A stretch of 12,302 bases of DNA from Spirochaetales bacterium UBA4629 (lineage in GTDB: Bacteria > Spirochaetota > Spirochaetia > Sphaerochaetales > Sphaerochaetaceae): positions 17,892 through 30,193 of the forward strand of contig DHMZ01000108.1 of NCBI GenBank assembly GCA_002406055.1, written 5' to 3'. Each line of letters opens with the position of its first letter. Within the stretch, counting starts at the first letter, position 1. The position numbers were made by a program, and so were the translations under genes. Below are positions 7,330 to 12,302 of this stretch, piece after piece. The notes below the pieces were generated by a model. The model was not told the origin of the DNA. It made no database searches and was given only the letters and a program-made list of their open reading frames with translations.

Positions 7330-7860
7330 ATGATATACCAAGCACATTATAATTCTCCCCTTGGAGGAATCCTACTTTCCTCTGATGAAGAGGGATTAAC
7401 AGGATTATGGTTTGATGGAGAAAAGTATTATCCAACTGAAGAAAAGATGGAAAAAATGAGAGAAGAAGAAAATCCAATTCTATCTGAAACAAAGAGATGG
7501 TTGGACATATATTTTTCAGGCGTTAATCCTTCTTTTCTTCCGCCACTTCATCCAATTGGTTCTACCTTTCGTAAATATGTATGGGATATATTATTGGAAA
7601 TTCCATATGGAGAAACAGTAACCTATGGATCAATAGCTAAAAAGTTAGAGAAAGAGCTTGGCTATAAAAAGATGTCTAGTCAAGCAGTTGGTGGCGCTGT
7701 TGGTCACAACGAGATTTCCATCATAATTCCATGTCATCGTGTAGTTGGTGCAAATGGTAACCTAATTGGTTATGCTGGCGGAATTGATAAAAAGAAAAGG
7801 CTACTAGATTTGGAGCATGTTGATTTATCTAAAGTAACAAGTTTATTTACAAAACATTAA
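7330..7860 (+). CDS. ogt: Methylated-DNA--protein-cysteine methyltransferase
   Basis: 176 aa. It repairs O6-methylguanine and O4-methylthymine by moving the alkyl group irreversibly to its own cysteine. Seen: an N-terminal domain (about 1-70), then the DNA-binding helix-turn-helix region IPYGETVTYGSIAKKL (91-106) with SSQAVGGAVGHN (116-127), including the family's arginine-finger position replaced by Gly/Ala-type residues. The active site IIIPCHRVVG (131-140) has acceptor Cys135, followed by GYAGGIDKKKRLLDLE. Start choice: AAGGAG (7316-7321) is 8 bases from ATG 7330 but only 2 from an in-frame GTG at 7324, so the ATG is preferred. It lacks the Ada regulatory domain. It follows the glycosylase gene by 14 bases, forming an alkylation-repair pair. 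The ogt name is a family-level assignment. Confidence 0.92.
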   Translation: MIYQAHYNSPLGGILLSSDEEGLTGLWFDGEKYYPTEEKMEKMREEENPILSETKRWLDIYFSGVNPSFLPPLHPIGSTFRKYVWDILLEIPYGETVTYGSIAKKLEKELGYKKMSSQAVGGAVGHNEISIIIPCHRVVGANGNLIGYAGGIDKKKRLLDLEHVDLSKVTSLFTKH

Positions 7861-7874
7861 ATCATGAACATGAT
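7861..7874. repeat. Perfect 14-base palindrome just after ogt
   Basis: ATCATG, AA, CATGAT, beginning immediately after the ogt stop codon. No T tract follows and no promoter is evident around it, so its role, if any, is unknown. It could be a short processing or binding site. Confidence 0.3.
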
Positions 7875-7974
7875 GTATCTTAAAATAGAGACTGAAGTTA
7901 AAAATGCTACTACTAAACCGTTTTTACAGTAAAAAAAGATTGCAAATTCTATACACGGAGTTTAGATTCTACTT

Positions 7975-8111
7975 ACATCGAAGAAATGAGATTTATTTGT
8001 GTGGGGGAATGATAAATAGCACAGGAATTGTTTTGGGGGAAATAAGAGAAGATAATTCCTCTATTTATCATTTGGAGAAATGCTTTGGGTTTTGCATTTC
8101 TCCTTTTTTTT
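7975..8111 (+). ncRNA. Candidate structured RNA ending in a strong terminator
   Basis: This lies in a 441-base gap (7861-8301) without a convincing gene. A long hairpin spans 8011-8069: GATAAATAG (8011-8019) and AGGAATT (8023-8029), separated by a CAC bulge, pair without interruption with 8054-8069. Up to five more pairs close over a G-rich loop (8035-8048). A 10-bp terminator with eight Ts follows. A possible promoter is TTGCAA (7940-7945), 17 bases, TAGATT (7963-7968), which gives the 5' end used here, but it is weak (4 of 6 at each box). GGGGGAA occurs twice, at 8003 and 8035. I could not match it to 6S, SRP, tmRNA, RNase P or a riboswitch by eye. It could instead be a structured 3' UTR of the repair operon. 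Confidence 0.4.
8074..8111 (+). terminator. Strong intrinsic terminator
   Basis: GGAGAAATGC (8074-8083) pairs perfectly with GCATTTCTCC (8094-8103) around a 10-base loop, followed by eight Ts (8104-8111). It ends the alkylation-repair transcript and/or the candidate RNA before it. Its 3' arm can also pair with AGAAATG at 7982-7988, so an alternative, terminator-breaking fold is possible. Confidence 0.85.
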
Positions 8112-8145
8112 GTCTTGATTGGCAGTTTTTTTTATTGCGTGTTTT

Positions 8146-8151
8146 TATAAT
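8146..8151 (+). promoter_or_regulatory. Perfect TATAAT -10 box for a candidate small RNA
   Basis: TATAAT lies 34 bases after the upstream terminator stretch, in a T-rich background. No good -35 is visible at 16-18 bases (candidates near 8121-8128 are poor; TTGATT at 8115-8120 is too far). Transcription would begin near 8158 and reach the terminator at 8215-8244. No open reading frame with a sensible start follows, so the product would be a short RNA. Confidence 0.4.
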
Positions 8152-8157
8152 GTATGT

Positions 8158-8244
8158 GAAAATATTTCTGTTGCAGGTAAAACTGTAGCTCCCAGTAAAG
8201 GGACAAGGAGGTTGCCGCTGAAGAATTATTTCCAGCGGTTTTTT
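8158..8244 (+). ncRNA. Candidate small RNA of about 87 bases
   Basis: It is bounded by the TATAAT at 8146-8151 and the terminator at 8215-8244. Possible hairpins: GCAG/CTGT (8173-8176 and 8183-8186, loop GTAAAA) and TCCC/GGGA (8190-8193 and 8200-8203, loop AGTAAA). Between these and the terminator is AAGGAGG (8205-8211), a full Shine-Dalgarno sequence with no ATG or GTG at a usable distance. The lipoprotein gene has its own promoter after the terminator, so this looks like a separate transcript and not its leader. I do not recognise the family; it could be a riboswitch-like fragment or chance sequence. Confidence 0.35.
8215..8244 (+). terminator. Intrinsic terminator before the lipoprotein gene
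   Basis: CCGCTG (8215-8220) pairs with CAGCGG (8233-8238), followed by six Ts (8239-8244). It separates the structured intergenic region from the promoter of the lipoprotein gene. Confidence 0.7.
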
Positions 8245-8269
8245 AATGTATCCTTTTGCTAGGTATTAC

Positions 8270-8278
8270 TGTTATACT
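8270..8278 (+). promoter_or_regulatory. Extended -10 promoter of the lipoprotein gene
   Basis: TGTTATACT: a TG dinucleotide one base before TATACT (8273-8278), the extended -10 arrangement that can work without a good -35; none is visible around 8249-8256. Predicted start near 8285, about 25 bases before the preferred ATG at 8311. Confidence 0.5.
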
Positions 8279-8301
8279 GTAAGGGGTAAGTAGTAAACAG
8301 G

Positions 8302-9267
8302 ATGGAAAAAATGAAAAAGTTTTTATTATTGTTCGTTGTCTTAGGCTTGGTCCTAGTGTCTTGTGGAACAACGAGGTTTTCCTTTGATAGAACCGAGAGA
8401 AATATTGTTGAACTTGGTGGTAAATACAATAAAGAAACAGAAGAAGAAATAAAGAAGCTTTACGAAAAGGATGGCTTAGATGAGGTCATCAAAGAGGTAT
8501 ATGAGGGAACATATACTGTAATTGATGTACAGGGCTATCTTGGAGATGATATTTGGAAAGAATATCAGAAGAGAGATGAAGAGCTCCTCAAAGAGATTGA
8601 AACACTTCGTAAGACAGAAGGCTTAGACGCTGTAGTGTCTGCAGTGCTTGATGAAACATATCCCGAGAACATGGTTGTTGCAGCTTTTGGAGGAGAAGAA
8701 AAGAGACTTGCTGCTGACTTCAGAGATAACCTAGAGGAAAAAACCAATCTTCGTGATGATTTAAGACAAATTCTTGAAGAAGAGGGTTATGAAGGCATTA
8801 AGAATGCTCTTGTTGATGGTATTTATGATGAAGAAACTATTGAGGAATACCTTGGAACAAGCACTCTCGATGCTGCAAAAGAAATATACGCAAAAGAGAC
8901 AGGAACAGATGGCTTTACTCCATTAAAGAAAGGTGAAAGTACAAAAAATAGCAATAATAATGATGAAATGGAGTTTGTCTCATCTTCAAAAGCATCAGCT
9001 AATAACCAAAAGAGCAGTGAAGAGCAACTGATTATAACGATTGTTTCTATCGTTGTTGTTCTTATTGTTATCTATGTCTTAGCTGCAGTTGCTCGTAGCT
9101 TAAACAAGGGACCAATAAAGATTGTTATCGCTATACCTGTAACGTTTATCGTAACTGCCCTTGCTGTAGGAATTTCAACATTGTTGACAGGTTGGACTAT
9201 ATATTACCTAGCTTACTTGCTTGTCCTTCCTGCTTATTTCATCCTCACAGCAGAAATGAGGGACTAG
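8302..9267 (+). CDS. Lipoprotein of unknown function with three repeats and three C-terminal membrane helices
   Basis: 321 aa from 8302, or 318 from ATG 8311, which is better placed relative to AGGA (8299-8302, 8-base spacing). I do not recognise the family. Seen: a lipoprotein signal peptide with lipobox LVSC (Cys21). Three degenerate acidic repeats of about 40 residues follow at 50-89, 99-140 and 154-195, sharing I..L...(D/E)G(L/Y)(D/E).(I/V) then (T/I)Y and near the end (Y/F)(L/F)G. A low-complexity Ser/Asn/Lys linker (205-242) leads to three hydrophobic helices at about 243-264, 271-293 and 296-316, ending in a short acidic tail. A lipid anchor plus membrane helices implies inner-membrane location with the repeats in the periplasm. 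It has its own promoter and terminator upstream. Its last 23 bases overlap the convergent ROK gene. Confidence 0.8.
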   Translation: MEKMKKFLLLFVVLGLVLVSCGTTRFSFDRTERNIVELGGKYNKETEEEIKKLYEKDGLDEVIKEVYEGTYTVIDVQGYLGDDIWKEYQKRDEELLKEIETLRKTEGLDAVVSAVLDETYPENMVVAAFGGEEKRLAADFRDNLEEKTNLRDDLRQILEEEGYEGIKNALVDGIYDEETIEEYLGTSTLDAAKEIYAKETGTDGFTPLKKGESTKNSNNNDEMEFVSSSKASANNQKSSEEQLIITIVSIVVVLIVIYVLAAVARSLNKGPIKIVIAIPVTFIVTALAVGISTLLTGWTIYYLAYLLVLPAYFILTAEMRD

Positions 9268-10297
9268 ACTCTATAGCTTTTAGTTTTTCTAAGATTTCAG
9301 AGGAGTAGAAGAACTTATCGAGTGCGATTATTCCAGCACCCTCTAAGACGCCTTTATCTCCTCTCTCTGCTCTATAGATTGTGACACTTTCTCTCGTTGG
9401 AGGGAGTGTCATTTTTAATTTGTCACTTAGCGAAGCGTATAGATCGCTTGGCATAGCAGAAAGCTCGCCTGTAATAACTATGCTCTCTGCACCTAGTGCC
9501 TGAACGGCCTCTGCTAGCGCAAATGATAGTGCTTTCGTTGCATCATCAATTGCTAAAAGTCCTTTTTCCTCTGTAGTTAGTTTTCTGTATTGATTTATAC
9601 CTGTGCTACTCTTTAAAGCAAGGCCAGAAGCAACTACGTTTAAGCAACCATTACCCCCACAAGAACAAGTGATACCATTTGTTACTTTCATATGGCCAAA
9701 TGTAGGAATGGAAAAAAGAATCTCGTTTTTGTATGCCGCTTCAATATTATCTGACCAAGAAACGTATAAGCATTTTTCTCTCTTTGTGTATTCTTCTTCA
9801 GCTTTGGCCTGGCTTATGACATGAGAAGAGTATGTGACTGGCCAAGGAAAGGCCGAGGAAGGCACTTCATCTTTGTTTTCAGAGACAATTGTGACTCCAT
9901 AGACAATAGGATTATCTGCTGTCATTTTATTAATAAATGAAGCAATTTGGTTAATCATGTTTTCATCTTTTGGAAATCTTTCAAAACGAAGCACCTGCCC
10001 GATAAGATTTGATGCTGCAGCTGTGACAGTTGATTGAGAGAAGACGAAAGAAAAGACTCTGCCACCATTTTTCTTTATAGATAGTTTTGTTGAAGGGCGG
10101 CCAGATGTTGACATATCTTTCTCGCCACTCTCAATTAGCCCATCCTTTATTAATGAATCTGTTATCTCAGATATAGAGACTTTATTAATAATCAATTCTC
10201 TCGATAATTCGGCTCTAGATAGAGAGCCCCTTCTCAAAGCATTAAGGACTTTGAGCTTATTTATTTTTCTTGCATTGTCAGGTCTTGAGAAATCCAT
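9245..10297 (-). CDS. ROK-family transcriptional regulator (NagC/XylR type)
   Basis: 350 aa. Family knowledge: these repressors join a winged helix to a sugar-kinase-like ROK domain and respond to sugars or sugar phosphates. Seen: a winged helix at about 11-58 (KVLNALRRGSLSRAELSREL, then VSISEITDSLIKDGLIE) and the GRPSTKLSI wing strand (67-75). The ROK zinc site is His202 with C211-S-C213-GGNG-C218, followed by LNVVASG. Odd: the nucleotide loop DxGGT expected near residue 85 is absent (FSFVFSQST), so ATP-dependent kinase activity is unlikely. There is no Shine-Dalgarno: TATAAT lies six bases before the ATG, so the mRNA is predicted to be leaderless. It is divergent from htpG and convergent with the lipoprotein gene. 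Target genes are not evident; autoregulation, or control of htpG, is possible but unproven. Confidence 0.88.
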   Translation of the reverse strand: MDFSRPDNARKINKLKVLNALRRGSLSRAELSRELIINKVSISEITDSLIKDGLIESGEKDMSTSGRPSTKLSIKKNGGRVFSFVFSQSTVTAAASNLIGQVLRFERFPKDENMINQIASFINKMTADNPIVYGVTIVSENKDEVPSSAFPWPVTYSSHVISQAKAEEEYTKREKCLYVSWSDNIEAAYKNEILFSIPTFGHMKVTNGITCSCGGNGCLNVVASGLALKSSTGINQYRKLTTEEKGLLAIDDATKALSFALAEAVQALGAESIVITGELSAMPSDLYASLSDKLKMTLPPTRESVTIYRAERGDKGVLEGAGIIALDKFFYSSEILEKLKAIESSPSFLL

Positions 10298-10303
10298 ATC
10301 ACT

Positions 10304-10312
10304 ATTATAACA
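10304..10312 (-). promoter_or_regulatory. Extended -10 promoter of the ROK gene, implying a leaderless mRNA
   Basis: On the minus strand TGTTATAAT is followed by AGTGAT and then the ATG at 10297. A start seven bases after the -10 falls on the A of the ATG. The best -35-like sequence is ATGACG about 19 bases upstream, which is weak, but the TG extension and perfect TATAAT compensate. Confidence 0.6.
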
Positions 10313-10320
10313 AAAGAATG

Positions 10321-10349
10321 TTGCCTTCCGTCATCTTTATTATTATTTT
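10321..10349 (+). promoter_or_regulatory. Possible htpG promoter
   Basis: TTGCCT (10321-10326), a 17-base spacer and TATTTT (10344-10349), 4 of 6 at each box. Transcription would start near 10356, just before the ribosome binding site GGAGG (10364-10368). No CIRCE (TTAGCACTC/GAGTGCTAA) element is present, so HrcA control is not suggested. Confidence 0.35.
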
Positions 10350-10374
10350 TTGTTGTGAATTATGGAGGAAAAGA

Positions 10375-12243
10375 ATGGCAAGTAAGAAATTTAAGACAGA
10401 AGTTGCGGACCTTCTGCATCTATTAATCCATTCACTTTATTCAAATAAAGAAATATTTGTCCGTGAATTAATATCTAATGCTTCAGATGCTATAGATAAA
10501 CTAAAGTATCTTTCTCTTACAGATGGAGCTCTAAAGGGTTATTCATTTGAGCCAAAAATTCAGATTTCATTTACAGAAGATGGAGAGAGAACTCTTTCCA
10601 TTAGTGATAATGGTATTGGAATGAATGAGCAAGATTTGAACGATAACCTTGGAACTATTGCATCTTCAGGAACAAAGAAGTTTTTAGCTAATTTATCTGA
10701 TGAAGCAAAGAAGGATTCAAATCTAATTGGTCAGTTTGGAGTTGGCTTCTACTCAGCATTTATGGTTGCTAAAAAGGTTGAAGTTCTCTCTAGAAAAGCT
10801 GGCGAAGACAAAGCTTATCTTTGGTCAAGCAATGGTGAAACTAGTTACACAATAGAGGAAGCTAAGAGAGATGAGCAGGGTACAACAGTTACTTTGTATC
10901 TCAATGATGATGATTCTACTTATGCAACACGTTGGACTCTTGAGAATCTAATTAAGAAGTATTCAGATCATGTAGCTTATCCTATTTATCTTGAATATGA
11001 TCAAGTTCATTATTCAGATGAAAAAGATGAGAAGGGTGAGAGCAAAAAGACTGTAGAACATAAGAATGAACAGATTAACTCTTGTTCTGCTTTATGGAGA
11101 AGAAATAAGAATGATCTTAAAGAAGAGGACTATAACGAATTCTATAAGAACAATTATAGCGATAGTGAAAATCCTTTATTCTACATTCATACAAAGGCTG
11201 AAGGTGCTACAGAGTATACAACACTCTTCTTCATCCCAGCTAAAGCTCCTTTTGATATGAACTACGCAGACTACAAGCCAGGCGTAAAGCTGTATGTAAA
11301 GCGTGTCTATATTACAGATGATGATAAGACATTGCTACCAACATACCTACGTTTTGTCCGTGGTGTTATCGATAGTGAGGATTTACCTCTTAACGTTTCA
11401 AGAGAGATTCTCCAAGAGAATAAGATCATGGCTACAATTCGTAACGGTTCAGTTAAGAAGCTATTATCTGAATTTAAGAGAATTAGTGAGAATAATCCAG
11501 AGCTCTTTGAAAAGTTCATTAATCAGTATAATAGACCTCTTAAGGAAGGCTTGTATTCTGACTATGCAAATAGAGATACTCTATTGGAAATTGTTCGTTA
11601 TCATTCTTCAGAAAAAGAAGGGTGGGTATCTCTAAAAGAGTATAAAGAAAGAATGAAAGAGGGGCAGAAGGCTATTTATTATATAGCTGGTGCTGATGAG
11701 AAGATTCTACGCTCTTCTCCTCTTGTTCAGGCATTTAAGAATAAGGGCTATGAGGTATTACTACTCGATGAAGATATCGACGAACTAGTAATTAACATGG
11801 TTCCTGAGTATGATTCTGTACCTCTTAAGGCTATTAACCGTACTGATGCTTTAGATGAGATTTCTACTGAAGATGAGAAGAAAGAGAATGAGAAGAAGAA
11901 CCCATTAAGAGATAAGATTGCTTCTGCTCTAGGAGACAAAGTAAAGAAGGTTGTTATTTCTTCTCGCTTAGGCGATGCTCCTTCTTCTGTTATCCTTGAT
12001 GAGAATGATCCAACACTTGGCATGCAGAGGCTAATGAAGCAGATGGGCGGACTTGAGGAAGATATAAAACCTATTCTTGAAGTAAATCCTGAGGCTAATC
12101 TTGTTAAGAGAATTGAAGAGAGTGAGAGTGAGGAACTGACAAAGAATCTTTCTGTTGTTCTTTTAGGACAGGCTCTTCTTTCTGAAGGTATTATGCCTAA
12201 GGATCCTGCCGAATTTGCTAAAGCATTAACTGCTGTAGTTTAA
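10375..12243 (+). CDS. htpG: Molecular chaperone HtpG (bacterial Hsp90)
   Basis: 622 aa, close to E. coli HtpG (624). It is a cytosolic ATP-driven dimeric chaperone that remodels client proteins, often with DnaK. Seen: an N-terminal GHKL ATPase with Glu31 and Asn35 (ELISNASDAIDKLKYL), Asp78 in DNGIGM, the lid LGTIASSGTK (92-101) and IGQFGVGFYSAF (118-129). The middle domain has INSCSALWRRNK (234-245) and LYVKRVYITDD, then VRGVIDSEDLPLNVSREILQ (328-347), whose Arg343 is the ATP-contacting arginine. The C-terminal dimerisation domain ends without the eukaryotic MEEVD. Start choice: an upstream in-frame ATG at 10270 would add 35 unrelated residues overlapping the ROK gene; ATG 10375 has GGAGG six bases upstream and gives the canonical MASKKFKTEV N-terminus. 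Many AAG Lys codons are consistent with good expression. It is followed directly by a terminator, so it is probably monocistronic. Confidence 0.97.
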   Translation: MASKKFKTEVADLLHLLIHSLYSNKEIFVRELISNASDAIDKLKYLSLTDGALKGYSFEPKIQISFTEDGERTLSISDNGIGMNEQDLNDNLGTIASSGTKKFLANLSDEAKKDSNLIGQFGVGFYSAFMVAKKVEVLSRKAGEDKAYLWSSNGETSYTIEEAKRDEQGTTVTLYLNDDDSTYATRWTLENLIKKYSDHVAYPIYLEYDQVHYSDEKDEKGESKKTVEHKNEQINSCSALWRRNKNDLKEEDYNEFYKNNYSDSENPLFYIHTKAEGATEYTTLFFIPAKAPFDMNYADYKPGVKLYVKRVYITDDDKTLLPTYLRFVRGVIDSEDLPLNVSREILQENKIMATIRNGSVKKLLSEFKRISENNPELFEKFINQYNRPLKEGLYSDYANRDTLLEIVRYHSSEKEGWVSLKEYKERMKEGQKAIYYIAGADEKILRSSPLVQAFKNKGYEVLLLDEDIDELVINMVPEYDSVPLKAINRTDALDEISTEDEKKENEKKNPLRDKIASALGDKVKKVVISSRLGDAPSSVILDENDPTLGMQRLMKQMGGLEEDIKPILEVNPEANLVKRIEESESEELTKNLSVVLLGQALLSEGIMPKDPAEFAKALTAVV

Positions 12244-12252
12244 TTAATGAAG

Positions 12253-12292
12253 AACGGTGTGGCAAAAGTCACACCGTTTTAAATTCTTTTTT
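12253..12292 (+). terminator. Intrinsic terminator of htpG
   Basis: AACGGTGTGGC (12253-12263) pairs with GTCACACCGTT (12268-12278), 11 bp with one G-T, loop AAAA. Four Ts follow directly and a further T6 lies at 12287-12292. It begins nine bases after the htpG stop. Confidence 0.85.
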
Positions 12293-12302
12293 ACTGAAAA
12301 TA

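Noticed and set aside
7904..8188. Open reading frame of 94 codons across the intergenic gap
   Set aside because: It has no Shine-Dalgarno at a proper distance, odd composition, and runs straight through the strong terminator hairpin and its T8 tract. An internal ATG at 8009 after GGGGG has the same problem. Treated as noncoding.
8158..8244. Known riboswitch or SRP/6S RNA
   Set aside because: I compared by eye with the conserved cores of SRP, preQ1, guanidine, fluoride, SAM, TPP and purine elements and found no convincing match; an Infernal scan would decide.
10270..10374. Upstream in-frame extension of HtpG by 35 residues
   Set aside because: The extra residues do not resemble HtpG, overlap the ROK gene, and lack an RBS, while ATG 10375 has a good GGAGG and gives the conserved N-terminus.
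10298..10374. CIRCE heat-shock operator before htpG
   Set aside because: Neither half-site TTAGCACTC nor GAGTGCTAA occurs in the intergenic region.

Overview
The window reads as an AT-rich bacterial chromosome segment, most likely from a spirochaete of the Treponema/Sphaerochaeta type. This is inferred from three things. The substrate-binding protein has a signal peptide ending SVFAQGAAES without a lipobox cysteine, a style familiar from spirochaete periplasmic binding proteins. There is an Rpn/PD-(D/E)XK 'putative transposase' of the LEVQSTWS type. There is also a short spirochaete-like lipobox (LVSC). No ribosomal RNA is present to confirm it.

Layout: (1) 129-1049 (+) encodes an Rpn-family nuclease. 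(2) 1215-1757 (-) encodes a WrbA-like flavodoxin-fold protein; the two genes converge on a shared bidirectional terminator at 1167-1207. (3) 1928-6628 (+) is a four-gene BMP-type ABC importer: binding protein, double ATPase and two permeases. It is most likely a purine-nucleoside uptake system of the PnrA/NupNOPQ type. A terminator after the binding-protein gene (3005-3033) probably makes that protein more abundant than the membrane parts, whose genes overlap. (4) 6683-7860 (+) is a pair of DNA alkylation-repair genes: an AlkA-like glycosylase and an O6-alkylguanine-DNA methyltransferase. (5) 7861-8301 is a 441-base gap with no convincing protein gene. It holds a long stable hairpin, a very strong terminator, a perfect TATAAT box and a second terminator, so I read it as one or two small RNAs. 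(6) 8302-9267 (+) encodes a lipoprotein of unknown function with three degenerate repeats and three membrane helices. (7) 9245-10297 (-) encodes a ROK-family regulator that overlaps the lipoprotein gene tail to tail by 23 bases. (8) 10375-12243 (+) is htpG (Hsp90), divergent from the ROK gene and followed by a clear terminator.

The window links nutrient salvage (nucleoside import), alkylation repair and stress protein folding, but only the importer and the repair pair look like functional units. The places most worth a second look are the structured gap at 7861-8301, the ROK gene whose -10 box sits so close to the start codon that its mRNA looks leaderless, the repeat-containing lipoprotein, and the mosaic codon use of the Rpn gene.
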